Shown: positions 26,131 through 35,891, counted from the first letter of the stretch. The stretch is 64,000 bases of DNA from Paracoccus salipaludis (GCF_002287065.1 NZ_NSJZ01000003.1:1-64000); one strand, 5' to 3'. The notes: a model not told the origin generated them from the sequence alone. Translations and numbers: made by a program.

Positions 26131-27078
26131 CTAGAGCTTCTCGCCCATCGGCTGGCGGATCTGCGCCCGGCGCCGGCGCACCTCGCGCAGGTGCGACATG
26201 TGCGCGGCATTGGGTCCGGGCGCGGGCAGGTCCAGGACCGCGCGGCGCAGCGCCTCGATTCCTTCCTCGGACTTCGCGGGCAGGCTTGCCGGGTCGATCG
26301 GCTTTCCGATCGTGATGCGGTAGGTGTGGTCCGCCTTGTTCAGCACCTCGTTGAACAGCGTCACGTCCCGCAGCGTCGGGTGGATCGCGTCCAGCAGGTA
26401 GAACAGCGCCGAGTTGCGCGCCCGGATATGCAGCGGGATGACCGGCGCGCCGAACTTGCGCGCGATCATCACGGCGCTGGCCATCCAGGGCCGCTCGTGC
26501 AGCTTCAGCCCGTGCCGCTTGGCCAGGCGCCCCGAGGGGAAGATCAGCCCGATCCGCCCCTGGCCCAGCGCGGCACGGGTATAGTCCATCGTGTATTTCG
26601 TCTTGGCGTGGCTGCGCTTCTCCATCCGCCACTCGACCGGGGCGATCAGCTCCTCGGTCTGGGGCAGGACGCGGATCATGTCGTGGTTGGCATAGATGAA
26701 CAGGTCGTCGCGCACGGCCGAGACGACCGCGTGCAGCACGATCCCGTCGGCGATGCCCGTGGGATGGTTCGCCACGATCAGCGCGGGGCCGGTGGCGGGG
26801 ATGTTCTCCAGCCCGTCCACGCGCAGATCGCGCACGATCAGCGCCGAGATGCGGCGCATGATCTCCTCGGTCGGCAGGTCGCGGAACTCGGCCGCCAGCT
26901 CGATCGACCGGGGATAGCGCAGCAGGCGCATCATCAGGTGCTTGGCCAGCGTGTGATGCGGCTTGCCGGAATACAACCAGGGCGCCCGTTCGGCGATCAG
27001 CGGGTCCAGCCGCTCTTGCATCTCGATCCGGGCAGGCAGCAGGTCCCGGTCATGCGTGTTCTTGGGCGCTTGGCTCAT
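26131..27078 (-). CDS. PlsC-like phospholipid/glycerol acyltransferase
   Basis: A 315-residue acyltransferase of the lysophospholipid-acyltransferase superfamily. The catalytic block is [17 protein letters not shown], with His and Asp separated by five residues rather than the canonical four, and block III is GLIFPSGRL in place of FPEGT. A further conserved block is GAPVIPLHI. The enzyme probably acylates lysophosphatidate or ornithine-lipid-like acceptors; the substrate is not clear. It lies 42 bp downstream of pepN on the same strand. The ATG at 27078 is preferred to a GTG three codons earlier. Confidence 0.8.
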   Translation of the reverse strand: MSQAPKNTHDRDLLPARIEMQERLDPLIAERAPWLYSGKPHHTLAKHLMMRLLRYPRSIELAAEFRDLPTEEIMRRISALIVRDLRVDGLENIPATGPALIVANHPTGIADGIVLHAVVSAVRDDLFIYANHDMIRVLPQTEELIAPVEWRMEKRSHAKTKYTMDYTRAALGQGRIGLIFPSGRLAKRHGLKLHERPWMASAVMIARKFGAPVIPLHIRARNSALFYLLDAIHPTLRDVTLFNEVLNKADHTYRITIGKPIDPASLPAKSEEGIEALRRAVLDLPAPGPNAAHMSHLREVRRRRAQIRQPMGEKL

Positions 27079-27120
27079 GGCGTGCACCTATCCCCCGAGA
27101 GTTGACGCTCGCAAGCGCCA

Positions 27121-29682
27121 TCAGGTTCCCGCGGCAAGAATGCGCCGCACCATTTCGCCGGTGTTGCCCGACAGCGACGGCAGGGCGGCCAGCCGCTCCA
27201 GCGCCGCGCGGGCGCGCGCCCGGCGGTCCGCGTCATAGCGGGGCCAGGTCTCGAAGACCGTGGAAAGGCGCGCTGCCGTCTGCGGGTTCACCGGGTCCAG
27301 CCGCATCAGCCAGTCCGCGACGAAATCATAGCCCGACCCGTCGAGGGCATGGAAAGCCGCATGGTTCGCCGCAAGGCCCCCGATCAGCGAGCGGAAGCGG
27401 TTCGGGTTCTTCCAGTCGAAGTCGGGCCGGTCGGCCAGCGCCTTCGCCACCGGCACCGCGCGGGCGGGCGGGGCGGCCATGGGCTGCACGCTGAAGAACT
27501 TGTCCATGACCAGCCGGTTGTCGCCGAAGTGCGCCTCCATCCCGGCCAGGGCGGCCCCGGCGCGGTCCAGCCGGACCAGCACCGCCAGCGCGCCCATCTT
27601 CTCGGTCATGTTCGAGGCCGAGTCCCACAGCGCCTGCGCCCGCTGCCCTCCGTCCAGCCGTGACAGCAGCCCCAGCGCGGCCAGCCGCAGCGAGCGCCGT
27701 CCCGCGGGCTCGGCTTCGGGCGAATAGGCGCCGGGAACCTCCATGCGGTCGTAAAGGTCCGACAGGCTCCGCTCGTGCTCGGACGCGAGTTCCGCGGCCA
27801 GCGCCTCGCGCGCCCGATGGATCGCGTCGGGGTCGGGGGTGGTGCCGCGCGTCGCGATCTCGGCCGCGATCTCGTCCTCGCCGGGCAGGCGCAGGACCAG
27901 CGCCACGAATGCCGGGTCCAGGCTGGCGTCATCCAGCACGCCGCCCAGCGCATGGGTGAAGACCGGATCGGCGCTGCCGCCCTGCGCCATGGCCACCAGC
28001 GCGTCCATCGCGAGATCGTGCCCCGCCTGCCAGCGGGCGAAAGAGTCGGTGTCATGGGCCAGCAGGACCGCGCGCTCGGCCGCGGTCATCGCCCGGTCCA
28101 CCGTCACCGGCGCCGAAAAGCCGCGCAACAGCGACACGACGGGGCGCGAGCCGAGGCCGTCAAAGCCGAAGTCCTGGCGGGCTTCCGTCATCTCCAGCAC
28201 GCGGGTGGGCATCACCTCGTCGCCGTTCTGCGAGATCAGGCCAACGGCGATGGGGATCACGCGTGGCGGCTTGTCGGACTGGCCCGGCGTCGGTGCCGTC
28301 GCCTGGATGAAGCGCAGGGTCAGGCGGCCGGCCTCGCCGTCCCAGTCCTCGGACAGCGACAGCTTCGGCGTGCCCGCGTCCGTGTACCAGCGCTTGAACT
28401 GCGCCAGGTCGCGGCCGGTGGCGTCCTCGAAGACCTTCAGCCAGTCCTCGATGGTGCAGGCCTGCCCGTCGTGGCGGTCGAAATACAGGTCCAGCGACTT
28501 GCGGTAGCCTTCGTCGCCGACCAGCCGCTTGAGCATCCCGATGACCTCGGCGCCCTTCTCGTAGACGGTGGCGGTGTAGAAGTTGTTGATCTCTTCATAA
28601 CGGTCCGGCCGCGGCGGATGCGCCAGCGGCCCCGCGTCCTCGCGGAACTGCCGCCCTCGCAGCGTCACCACGTCCTCGATCCGCTTCACCGCGGCCGAGC
28701 GCACGTCCGCCGTGAACTGCTGGTCGCGGAAGACCGTCAGCCCTTCCTTGAGGCAGAGCTGGAACCAGTCGCGGCAGGTGATCCGGTTACCGGTCCAGTT
28801 GTGGAAATACTCGTGCGCGATCACCGCCTCGATCCGCTCATAGTCGACATCGGTCGCGGTCTCGGGCGAGGCCAGCACCAGTTTCGAGTTGAAGATGTTC
28901 AACCCCTTGTTTTCCATCGCGCCCATGTTGAAGTCGTCGACGGCCACGATGTTGAACACATCCAGGTCGTATTCGCGGCCATAGGCCGTCTCGTCCCAGC
29001 GCATGGACTTCTTCAGCGCTTCCATGGCGAAGTCCGCGCGATCCAGATCGGCCGGCCGCACCCAGACGTTCAAGGCAACCTTGCGCCCCGACATGGTGGT
29101 GAAGCTGTCCGACACCGCCTTCAGGTCGCCCGCGACCAGTGCGAACAGATAGGCGGGCTTCGGCCAGGGATCATGCCATTCGGCCCAGCCCTCGCCCTGC
29201 GCGACGGGGTTGCCGTTCGACAGCAGCACCGGCAGGTCGGACCGGACCGTCACCCGGAAGGGCGCCATCACGTCGGGGCGGTCGGGATACCAGGTGATGT
29301 GGCGGAAGCCCTCGGCCTCGCACTGGGTGCAGAAGATGCCGCCCGACAGATACAGCCCCTCCAGCGCCGTATTGGCTTCGGGGTCGATCTCGACCTCGGC
29401 CCCGAAGGTGAAGGAACGGGCGGGCAAGGCGGCTTCCGCGATGGTCAGCGTCTCGCCCGTCATGATCAGATGCGCGGCATCCAGGGGCGCGCCGTCGATC
29501 GTCACGGACCTGGTCCGCAGTCCCGCGCCACCGTCCAGGACAAGCGGGCCCGGTCCGGCCCGCTCGAACTCGATCCTCGAAGAAACAACCGTGCCTTGTG
29601 GCGCCAATGTCACATCGAGACGAGTTTTCCGGACCCTGAACGGATAAGGGCTGTAATCGCGAAGAAAGCGGGTTTCTGCCAT
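27121..29682 (-). CDS. pepN: Aminopeptidase N (M1 family)
   Basis: An 853-residue zinc aminopeptidase that trims N-terminal residues from peptides in the cytoplasm. The M1 motifs are present: GAMENKGLNIFN for the exopeptidase site, and VIAHEYFHNWTGNRITCRDWF followed by LKEGLT, giving HExxH-x18-E zinc ligands. The N-terminus reads MAETRFLRDYSPYPF, as in PepN-type enzymes, and length equals that of E. coli PepN (870) within a few residues. Two adjacent ATG codons exist; the second (29682) leaves a better distance to the ggggga box. An acyltransferase gene follows after 42 bp. Confidence 0.96.
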   Translation of the reverse strand: MAETRFLRDYSPYPFRVRKTRLDVTLAPQGTVVSSRIEFERAGPGPLVLDGGAGLRTRSVTIDGAPLDAAHLIMTGETLTIAEAALPARSFTFGAEVEIDPEANTALEGLYLSGGIFCTQCEAEGFRHITWYPDRPDVMAPFRVTVRSDLPVLLSNGNPVAQGEGWAEWHDPWPKPAYLFALVAGDLKAVSDSFTTMSGRKVALNVWVRPADLDRADFAMEALKKSMRWDETAYGREYDLDVFNIVAVDDFNMGAMENKGLNIFNSKLVLASPETATDVDYERIEAVIAHEYFHNWTGNRITCRDWFQLCLKEGLTVFRDQQFTADVRSAAVKRIEDVVTLRGRQFREDAGPLAHPPRPDRYEEINNFYTATVYEKGAEVIGMLKRLVGDEGYRKSLDLYFDRHDGQACTIEDWLKVFEDATGRDLAQFKRWYTDAGTPKLSLSEDWDGEAGRLTLRFIQATAPTPGQSDKPPRVIPIAVGLISQNGDEVMPTRVLEMTEARQDFGFDGLGSRPVVSLLRGFSAPVTVDRAMTAAERAVLLAHDTDSFARWQAGHDLAMDALVAMAQGGSADPVFTHALGGVLDDASLDPAFVALVLRLPGEDEIAAEIATRGTTPDPDAIHRAREALAAELASEHERSLSDLYDRMEVPGAYSPEAEPAGRRSLRLAALGLLSRLDGGQRAQALWDSASNMTEKMGALAVLVRLDRAGAALAGMEAHFGDNRLVMDKFFSVQPMAAPPARAVPVAKALADRPDFDWKNPNRFRSLIGGLAANHAAFHALDGSGYDFVADWLMRLDPVNPQTAARLSTVFETWPRYDADRRARARAALERLAALPSLSGNTGEMVRRILAAGT

Positions 29683-29844
29683 CATATCCCCCGTCCCAAA
29701 AAAGTCCCGCACGCGCGGAACTTGTGTCAAAGCCGAGTGTTAAGCGCCTGATTACCGGGTCGCAAGCCAAGGCCTCAGTTGCGCGTGCAGAGGATAGAAG
29801 GCAAGGCGATCCCGCAAGATCATGCAGCTTCAAGGAGACCAGTC

Positions 29845-30432
29845 ATGGCCAACTACGACCCGAACGATCCGCGCCGCACTGACGCCACCGATCCGCATCG
29901 CCCCGTCGATCCCAGCGGTCGCAACACCGTCGTGACCGAGACCTATGTCGAGCCCGTCGAGAAGAAGGCCTCGCCGCTGCCGCTGATCATCGGTATCCTG
30001 CTGGCCCTGGCGCTTGCCTGGTGGCTGCTGTCCAGCTTCATGGGCAATGACGAGGCGGTCGATACCGAAACGGCGACCACCACCACCACGGCGCCTGCGA
30101 CGACCACCACCGACTCGGCGACCACCACGACCACCACCACGACCGACACGGCGGCCACCCCCGCTCCGGCTGCGACCACGGGCGCCGACACGGCGACGAC
30201 CGGCACCGCCACCACGGGCGCTGCCACCGCCACGACCGGGGCCGATGCCGCCGCGACTGCCGCGGGCGAAGCTGCTGAGACCGCGGGCGAAGCCGCGCAG
30301 GATGCCGCCACCGCGACCGGCGCTGCGGCGGACGCCGCTGCCGACACGGCCGCCGAAGCCGCCAGCGACGCGGCCGATGCCGCTGCCTCGACCACGACCA
30401 CCGTTCCGGTCACCACGCCTTCGACGAACTGA
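29845..30432 (+). CDS. Thr/Ala-rich single-pass membrane protein, function unknown
   Basis: A 195-residue protein with a good aaggag ribosome-binding site 8 bases before the ATG. Residues 1-40 are polar with the repeat DPNDPRRTDATDPHRPVDP, residues about 44-64 are one membrane helix (SPLPLIIGILLALALAWWLLSSFMG by position), and the rest is almost only Thr, Ala and Asp: a Thr-run region (about 78-110) followed by an Ala-rich region with AAEAAxDAAD-like heptads that could form a helix or coil. I do not recognise a domain. A strong terminator follows, so it is a single-gene unit diverging from pepN. Low-complexity Thr/Ala tails often lie in the periplasm, which is inference here. Confidence 0.75.
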   Translation: MANYDPNDPRRTDATDPHRPVDPSGRNTVVTETYVEPVEKKASPLPLIIGILLALALAWWLLSSFMGNDEAVDTETATTTTTAPATTTTDSATTTTTTTTDTAATPAPAATTGADTATTGTATTGAATATTGADAAATAAGEAAETAGEAAQDAATATGAAADAAADTAAEAASDAADAAASTTTTVPVTTPSTN

Positions 30433-30467
30433 TCCTTCTTCCCCGGTCATCCGGGCAGGAAAACGGG

Positions 30468-30498
30468 ACCGCCGCGCCACTGCGCGGCGGTTCTTTTT
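30468..30498 (+). terminator. Rho-independent terminator after the Thr/Ala-rich gene
   Basis: Perfect 10-bp stem (accgccgcgc / gcgcggcggt), loop cact, then TCTTTTTGT. It isolates the upstream gene from pntA. Confidence 0.92.
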
Positions 30499-30549
30499 GT
30501 CTCGCGGCAGGCCCTGCCGATTGCCGACCTTGTCCCAAGCCTCACCCGC

Positions 30550-30577
30550 TTGTGAAAGATTGTTGCGCGATGATAAT
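30550..30577 (+). promoter_or_regulatory. Possible sigma70-type promoter of pntAB
   Basis: TTGTGA (30550-30555) and GATAAT (30572-30577) with a 16-base spacer, 36 bp before the pntA GTG start and after the preceding terminator. Confidence 0.45.
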
Positions 30578-30613
30578 GCGGTCGCAGCACAGGACGAGAG
30601 GGGGGCCGGCTCG

Positions 30614-32185
30614 GTGAGAATTGGCGGGTTGAAGGAAACTTTCGACGGTGAGGCGCGTGTCGCTGTCACACCGTCCTCGGCCGGGCATCTGCAGAAGCTC
30701 GGGCATGAGGTTCATGTCGAAACGGGCGCAGGCGCCCGCGCGGGCTTTTCGGATGCGGCCTATGAACGGGCCGGGGTGACCGTTCATCCGAACGCCGCCG
30801 CGCTGACCGAGGCGGTGGATGTCGTCGTCAAGGTCCGTCCGCCGACGGATGAGGAACTGGCCCGGATGCGGGAAGGGCAGACGCTCATCTCGTTCTTCTA
30901 TCCCGGCCAGAACGCCGAGCTGCTGGAACGCGCGCGCGACCTGGGCGTGAACGCCATCGCGATGGACATGGTCCCGCGGATTTCCCGCGCGCAGAAGATG
31001 GACGCGCTGTCGTCCATGGCCAACATCGCCGGCTACCGCGCGGTGATCGAGGCCGCCAACAACTTCGGCCGCTTCTTCACCGGTCAGGTGACCGCCGCGG
31101 GCAAGGTGCCCCCGGCCAAGGTGCTGGTCGTGGGCGCGGGCGTGGCGGGCCTTGCCGCCATCGGCGCCGCGACGTCGCTGGGCGCGCAGGTCTATGCCTT
31201 CGACGTCCGCCCCGAGGTGGCCGAGCAGATCGAGTCCATGGGGGCCGAGTTCGTCTTCCTCGACTTCCAGGACAGCCAGGACGGCGCCGAGACGGGCGGC
31301 TATGCCAAGCCGTCCTCGCCCGAGTTCCTTGCCAAGCAGCTCGAGAAGTTCCGCGAGCTTGCGCCCGAGATGGACATCGTCATCACCACGGCGCTGATTC
31401 CGGGCCGCCCGGCGCCGAAGCTCTGGACCGAGGACATGGTCCGGATGATGAAGCCGGGCTCGGTCATCGTGGACCTTGCGGCCGAGCGCGGCGGCAACTG
31501 CGACCTGACGGTGCCCGACGCCAGGATCGTGACCGAGAACGGCGTCACGATCATCGGCTACACCGATTTCCCGTCGCGCATGGGCGCGCAGGCGTCCGAG
31601 CTTTACGGCAACAACATCCGCCACATGCTGGCCGACCTGACGCCCGCCAAGGACGGCACGCTGGTCCACGACATGGAGGATGACGTGATCCGCGGCGCGA
31701 CCGTCACGCGCGATCACGACGTGACCTGGCCGCCGCCCCCGCCCAAGGTCCAGGCCATCGCCGCGGCCAAGCCCAAGCCCAAGGTCAAGGAGCCGACCCC
31801 CGAGGAGCGCCGCGCCGCCGAGGCGCTGGCCTTCCGCCGCCAGACCCGCAGCCAGATCGGCATGCTGGTCACGGGCGGCGTGCTGATGCTGCTGGTCGGG
31901 CTGTTCGCCCCGGCCTCGTTCCTGCAGCATTTCATCGTCTTCGTGCTGTCGGTCTTCATCGGCTTCCAGGTGATCTGGAACGTCAGCCACTCGCTGCACA
32001 CGCCGCTGATGGCGATCACCAACGCGATCTCGTCGATCGTGATCCTGGGCGCGCTGCTGCAGATCGGCTCGGGTTCGGCGCTGATCGTCATCCTGGCCGC
32101 GCTGGCCGTGCTGATGACGGCCGTCAACATCTTCGGCGGCTTCCTGGTCACGCGCCGGATGCTTGCCATGTTCCAGAAGTCGTAA
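30614..32185 (+). CDS. pntA: NAD(P) transhydrogenase subunit alpha
   Basis: PntA carries the NAD(H)-binding domain I and part of the membrane domain of the proton-driven transhydrogenase that makes NADPH. The 523-residue product begins at a GTG (VRIGGLKETFDGEARVAVTP); a gagagggggg box lies about 9 bases ahead. Domain I shows VLVVGAGVAGLAAIGAATSLGA and the mobile-loop YAKPSSPEF region, plus IGYTDFPSRMG. A Pro/Lys-rich linker (about residues 372-400) leads to four membrane helices from about residue 413 to the C-terminus. It is the fused E. coli-like form rather than the split pntAA/pntAB type. pntB follows after 9 bp. Confidence 0.95.
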   Translation: MRIGGLKETFDGEARVAVTPSSAGHLQKLGHEVHVETGAGARAGFSDAAYERAGVTVHPNAAALTEAVDVVVKVRPPTDEELARMREGQTLISFFYPGQNAELLERARDLGVNAIAMDMVPRISRAQKMDALSSMANIAGYRAVIEAANNFGRFFTGQVTAAGKVPPAKVLVVGAGVAGLAAIGAATSLGAQVYAFDVRPEVAEQIESMGAEFVFLDFQDSQDGAETGGYAKPSSPEFLAKQLEKFRELAPEMDIVITTALIPGRPAPKLWTEDMVRMMKPGSVIVDLAAERGGNCDLTVPDARIVTENGVTIIGYTDFPSRMGAQASELYGNNIRHMLADLTPAKDGTLVHDMEDDVIRGATVTRDHDVTWPPPPPKVQAIAAAKPKPKVKEPTPEERRAAEALAFRRQTRSQIGMLVTGGVLMLLVGLFAPASFLQHFIVFVLSVFIGFQVIWNVSHSLHTPLMAITNAISSIVILGALLQIGSGSALIVILAALAVLMTAVNIFGGFLVTRRMLAMFQKS

Positions 32186-32194
32186 GGGGCGTCG

Positions 32195-33715
32195 ATGGAG
32201 ACCACCGTAATCACCACCTCGCCCGCCGGCATGGACCCGGTCGTGGCACCCGCCTCGATGGTCGAGGCACTGCCGGCCTATGGCTTCACCAGCGCGGTCT
32301 ATGTCGTGGCCGCCGTCCTGTTCATCCTGTCGCTGGGCGGGCTGTCGGGCCAGGAAAGCGCCAAGCGCGCGATCTGGTACGGCATCGTCGGCATGGCGCT
32401 GGCGGTTCTGGCCACCCTGTTCGGCCCCGGCTGGGGCAACTGGTGGCTGTCGATCCTGATGATCGCGCTGGGCGGCGTCGGCGGCTACGTGCTGGCCACG
32501 CGCGTGCAGATGACCGAGATGCCGCAGCTGGTCGCGGCGATGCACAGCCTCGTGGGCCTTGCCGCCGTGTTCATCGGCCTCAACGCCCAGATCGAGCTGG
32601 GCCGCGTCCTGCGCGCCCGCCTGAACGAGGCCACAGACGTCTTCACCGGCTTTGCCGCCGTGCTGGCGCACAAGTCCCCGGCCGAGATCGCCATGCTCAA
32701 GGTCGAGGTCGCGCTGGGCATCTTCATCGGCGCGGTGACCTTCACCGGCTCGGTCGTGGCCTATGGCAAGCTGGCCGGCAAGATCGACGGCAAGCCGAAG
32801 AAGCTGCCCGGCGGGCACATGCTGAACCTGGGCGCCGCGATCCTGTCTCTGCTGCTGCTCATCCTTTGCGTCGCGGGCTGGGGCCCCACGATGCTGTGGC
32901 TGATCCTGCTGACGCTGGTCGCGGGCTTCATCGGCTGGCACCTCATCATGGGGATCGGCGGCGCCGACATGCCGGTCGTGGTCTCGATGCTGAACAGCTA
33001 CTCGGGCTGGGCCGCGGCGATGATCGGCTTCACGCTGTCCAACGACCTGCTGATCGTGGTCGGCGCGCTGGTGGGTTCCTCGGGTGCGATCCTCAGCTAC
33101 ATCATGTGCAAGGCGATGAACCGCAGCTTCATCAGCGTGATCCTCGGCGGCTTCGGCGGCGAGACGGGTCCTGCGATGGAGATCGAGGGCGAACAGGTCG
33201 CCATCGACGCCGAGGGCGTGGCCGCGGCCCTGAACGAGGCCGACAGCGTCATCATCGTTCCGGGCTACGGCATGGCCGTGGCGCAGGCGCAGCAGTCGGT
33301 GTCGGAACTCACCCGCAAGCTGCGCGCCGCCGGAAAAGAGGTCCGCTTCGCCATCCACCCCGTCGCAGGCCGCCTGCCGGGCCACATGAACGTGCTGCTG
33401 GCCGAGGCCAAGGTCCCCTATGACATCGTCCTGGAAATGGACGAGATCAACGAGGACTTCCCCTCGACCGACGTGGTGATCGTCATCGGCTCGAACGACA
33501 TCGTGAACCCGGCCGCGCAGGACGATCCCAACAGCCCCATCGCCGGCATGCCGGTGCTGGAGGTCTGGAAGGCCAAGCATGTGTTCGTCAGCAAGCGCGG
33601 GCAGGGCACGGGCTATTCGGGCATCGAGAACCCGCTGTTCTACAAGGAAAACACGCGGATGTTCTATGGCGACGCCAAGAAGTCCATCGACGCCCTGCTG
33701 CCGCTGATCGACTGA
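32195..33715 (+). CDS. pntB: NAD(P) transhydrogenase subunit beta
   Basis: PntB supplies the rest of the membrane domain and the NADP(H)-binding domain III. The 506-residue product has about nine membrane helices with the conserved channel segment [16 protein letters not shown] (membrane His), [11 protein letters not shown], then domain III with [12 protein letters not shown], the [21 protein letters not shown] stretch, and [19 protein letters not shown], ending in [25 protein letters not shown]. It forms an operon with pntA and ends at a strong bidirectional terminator. Confidence 0.97.
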   Translation: METTVITTSPAGMDPVVAPASMVEALPAYGFTSAVYVVAAVLFILSLGGLSGQESAKRAIWYGIVGMALAVLATLFGPGWGNWWLSILMIALGGVGGYVLATRVQMTEMPQLVAAMHSLVGLAAVFIGLNAQIELGRVLRARLNEATDVFTGFAAVLAHKSPAEIAMLKVEVALGIFIGAVTFTGSVVAYGKLAGKIDGKPKKLPGGHMLNLGAAILSLLLLILCVAGWGPTMLWLILLTLVAGFIGWHLIMGIGGADMPVVVSMLNSYSGWAAAMIGFTLSNDLLIVVGALVGSSGAILSYIMCKAMNRSFISVILGGFGGETGPAMEIEGEQVAIDAEGVAAALNEADSVIIVPGYGMAVAQAQQSVSELTRKLRAAGKEVRFAIHPVAGRLPGHMNVLLAEAKVPYDIVLEMDEINEDFPSTDVVIVIGSNDIVNPAAQDDPNSPIAGMPVLEVWKAKHVFVSKRGQGTGYSGIENPLFYKENTRMFYGDAKKSIDALLPLID

Positions 33716-33730
33716 GGCACCCCTTGAAAG

Positions 33731-33768
33731 AAAAAGAACCCCCGCCATCGCGCGGGGGTTCTTCGTTT
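33731..33768. terminator. Bidirectional terminator between pntB and the L,D-transpeptidase gene
   Basis: Perfect 12-bp stem (33734-33745 and 33752-33763) with a 6-base loop. On the plus strand it is followed by CGTTTT; on the minus strand by TTTCTTTC. It serves two convergent genes. Confidence 0.9.
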
Positions 33769-33789
33769 TCCGGCCTCGGGCCGGACGCC

Positions 33790-34299
33790 TCAGGGATTGA
33801 TCAGGATCGGCGTGCCGTCGCGGACCATGGCGTAGATGTCCTCCATCTCGTCGTCGGTCACGGCGATGCAGCCCGCCGTCCAGTCCCGCTTCAAGGGCGC
33901 CAACACGCGGCCCTCGGGGCCCTGGCCATGGATGAAGATGTCCTTGCCCGGGTCCTTGCCCTGCGTCAGCGCGAAGGTCGCGTCCTGAAGGTTCGGATAG
34001 GACACGCCCAGCGACAGGTGGTAGCGGCTGTCGGGGTTCCTGCGGTCGATGTAGTAAAGCCCTTCCGGTGTCTTGCCGTCGCCCGAGAACTCCTTGTGCC
34101 CGATGGGCTCGTTCCCGAGGCCGATGTTGTAGGCGCCGATGATGTTCGACCCGCTGAGGAACAGCATCTGCCGCGCCGACTTGTTCACCACGATCTGCGT
34201 GACCGGCGGGCCGTTGTAGGTCTTGAACTTGCTGGGCGCACAAGAGGCCGCCAGCGCGACCAGCAGCGCGGCCATCGTCAGTTTCAGGGTGCGTTTCAT
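33790..34299 (-). CDS. L,D-transpeptidase (YkuD) lipoprotein
   Basis: A 169-residue predicted outer-membrane or periplasmic lipoprotein: the signal peptide ends in LAASC, so Cys20 would be lipidated. The YkuD catalytic domain has the His in IFIHGQGPEGR and the Cys in DWTAGCIAVTDDEMEDIY (the S/T-x-GC-I pattern). Such enzymes form 3-3 cross-links in peptidoglycan or attach proteins to it. The domain almost fills the protein. It is monocistronic, convergent with pntB and separated by the shared terminator. Confidence 0.9.
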   Translation of the reverse strand: MKRTLKLTMAALLVALAASCAPSKFKTYNGPPVTQIVVNKSARQMLFLSGSNIIGAYNIGLGNEPIGHKEFSGDGKTPEGLYYIDRRNPDSRYHLSLGVSYPNLQDATFALTQGKDPGKDIFIHGQGPEGRVLAPLKRDWTAGCIAVTDDEMEDIYAMVRDGTPILINP

Positions 34300-34430
34300 A
34301 TCCTGTCCCGCCGTTTTTTCAGCCGACTCTGCCTAAACCGTCCCCCTCGCGCAACGGCGGCGGCGATCACGAACGCCTCATCGGAAGTGACGGCTTGCGC
34401 GCCGGTCCCGTTTGCGGCTTTCGTCGCGCC

Positions 34431-35801
34431 ATGATCCAGCCTCCGCCCCATCCCCCGCAGCTTCTTCATCAGCCGGACCCGGCACCGCCGCTGCTGGACC
34501 ATCCGCTGCGCTACGAGATGGTGAACGAGCTGCACGCCCGCCCCTCGCCACGACTGACGGTGCCCTGCACGGCGGTCTATATCGCCTTCAAGGAACCGCG
34601 CGACGCCGCGAACCGGGATCGCAGCCTGGATCTTGCCCACCTGTCCGAGCTTGTCACGCGGCACGGGGCGCCCGCGCCGCAGGCGGGGGCCGGGCATTAC
34701 GCCGCGCAGCTGGGGCGGCACGAGCTGCGCTGGGAAAGCCATACCGAGTTTGTCAGCTACGCGGGTTTCACCCCGGGCCAGCCCGCCCGGCCGTTCGATC
34801 CCGCGCTGGCCGAGATTTTCCCGGCGCATTGGCAGGCCCGCGCACCGGGCCGCCGGGTGGCGGCGGCGATGGTCCACCTTGCCCCCATGCCCGACGATCC
34901 CGAGGCGATCGCGCCGCTGCTGGCGGCGTGGTTCGCCGCCGACGGGCTGGTCGCGGTGCAGGTGCTGGACGGAGCGGCGGTGATCGCCACCGACTTCCGC
35001 ATCGATCCCTCGGGCTGGATGCGCTTTGCCGTCTTCGCCGCGCCGGACGCCGGGGCAGGTCGCCTTGGCCGCATCGTCCAGCGGCTGCTGGAACTGGAAA
35101 CCTACCGTGCCATGTCGATGCTGGGCCTGCCCCGCGTCCGGGCCCTGAACGCCACCATGAACGCATTGGAGACCCGCCTGACCGCCCTGGTCGAGCGCCT
35201 TGGCGACGAGAGGGGCCCGGCCGAGCCGATGCTGGACGAGTTGCTGAGCCTGTCGCTGAGGCTGGAATCCGAGGCCACGCAGCACGGCTTCCGCTTCGGC
35301 GCGACCCGCGCCTACGAGGCCATCGTCCACGACCGCATCGCCTCCCTGCGCGAAACCCGCTTCCAGGGCCGCCAGACCTTGACCGAGTTCATGGTGCGCC
35401 GCTTCCAGCCCGCCATGCGCACCGTTCAGTCGGCCGAACGGCGGCTGGACGCGATGGTGGACCGCGCCGCCCGCGCGGGCGAGTTGCTGCGCACCCGCGT
35501 CGATGTCCAGCGCAAGGGCCAGAACCAGGCGCTGCTGGAACGGATGGACCGCCGCGCCGACCTGCAACTGCGCCTGCAGCACACGGTCGAGGGGCTGTCG
35601 GTGGTGGCGATCAGCTATTATGCCGTGGGCCTTCTGGGCTATGCCGTCTACCCGCTGGCGGAAGCGGCGGGAGTCGAGCGCAGCATCGTGATCGCGACGC
35701 TGACGCCGGTGGTCATCCTGGCTGTCTGGCTGGCGATGCGCCGGGTGCGCGCGCGGCTGCATGACTCTGCCGGCAGCCACGCCGGCCATGGCGATCTTTG
35801 A
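34431..35801 (+). CDS. DUF3422-family membrane protein
   Basis: A 456-residue protein of the uncharacterised DUF3422 family. Recognisable parts are RYEMVNELHARPSP near the N-terminus, WESHTEFVSYAGF, a long central helical region with LEXRLTxLV-like heptads (about residues 245-375), and two membrane helices close to the C-terminus (about residues 396-416 and 424-441). The usual interpretation is a cytoplasmic N-terminal domain anchored by the C-terminal helices; function is unknown. The ATG at 34431 follows a non-coding stretch; the tiny lipoprotein gene follows after 15 bp. Confidence 0.85.
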   Translation: MIQPPPHPPQLLHQPDPAPPLLDHPLRYEMVNELHARPSPRLTVPCTAVYIAFKEPRDAANRDRSLDLAHLSELVTRHGAPAPQAGAGHYAAQLGRHELRWESHTEFVSYAGFTPGQPARPFDPALAEIFPAHWQARAPGRRVAAAMVHLAPMPDDPEAIAPLLAAWFAADGLVAVQVLDGAAVIATDFRIDPSGWMRFAVFAAPDAGAGRLGRIVQRLLELETYRAMSMLGLPRVRALNATMNALETRLTALVERLGDERGPAEPMLDELLSLSLRLESEATQHGFRFGATRAYEAIVHDRIASLRETRFQGRQTLTEFMVRRFQPAMRTVQSAERRLDAMVDRAARAGELLRTRVDVQRKGQNQALLERMDRRADLQLRLQHTVEGLSVVAISYYAVGLLGYAVYPLAEAAGVERSIVIATLTPVVILAVWLAMRRVRARLHDSAGSHAGHGDL

Positions 35802-35816
35802 AACGGAGAAACGACG

Positions 35817-35891
35817 ATGAAGACCCTTCTTGCCCTGTCCGCCCTGCTGGCGCTGGCTGCCTGCGGCGTGCCCTTCGTGCCGGTGATCTGA
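35817..35891 (+). CDS. Tiny lipoprotein, 24 codons
   Basis: MKTLLALSALLALAACGVPFVPVI: a complete lipoprotein signal peptide with lipobox LAAC, leaving a lipidated nine-residue peptide after processing. An acggagaaa ribosome-binding site precedes the ATG, and the stop overlaps the start of the ArsC/Spx gene by one base (TGATG), so translation of the two is probably coupled. It is too short for usual gene finders. Entericidin-like peptides are comparably short lipoproteins, but no sequence match is claimed. It could instead serve only as a leader peptide for the downstream gene. Confidence 0.65.
   Translation: MKTLLALSALLALAACGVPFVPVI

Noticed and set aside
30014..30613. In-frame upstream extension of pntA across the Thr/Ala-rich gene
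   Set aside because: A strong terminator and a promoter-like sequence lie inside it, and the family N-terminus begins at the GTG at 30614.
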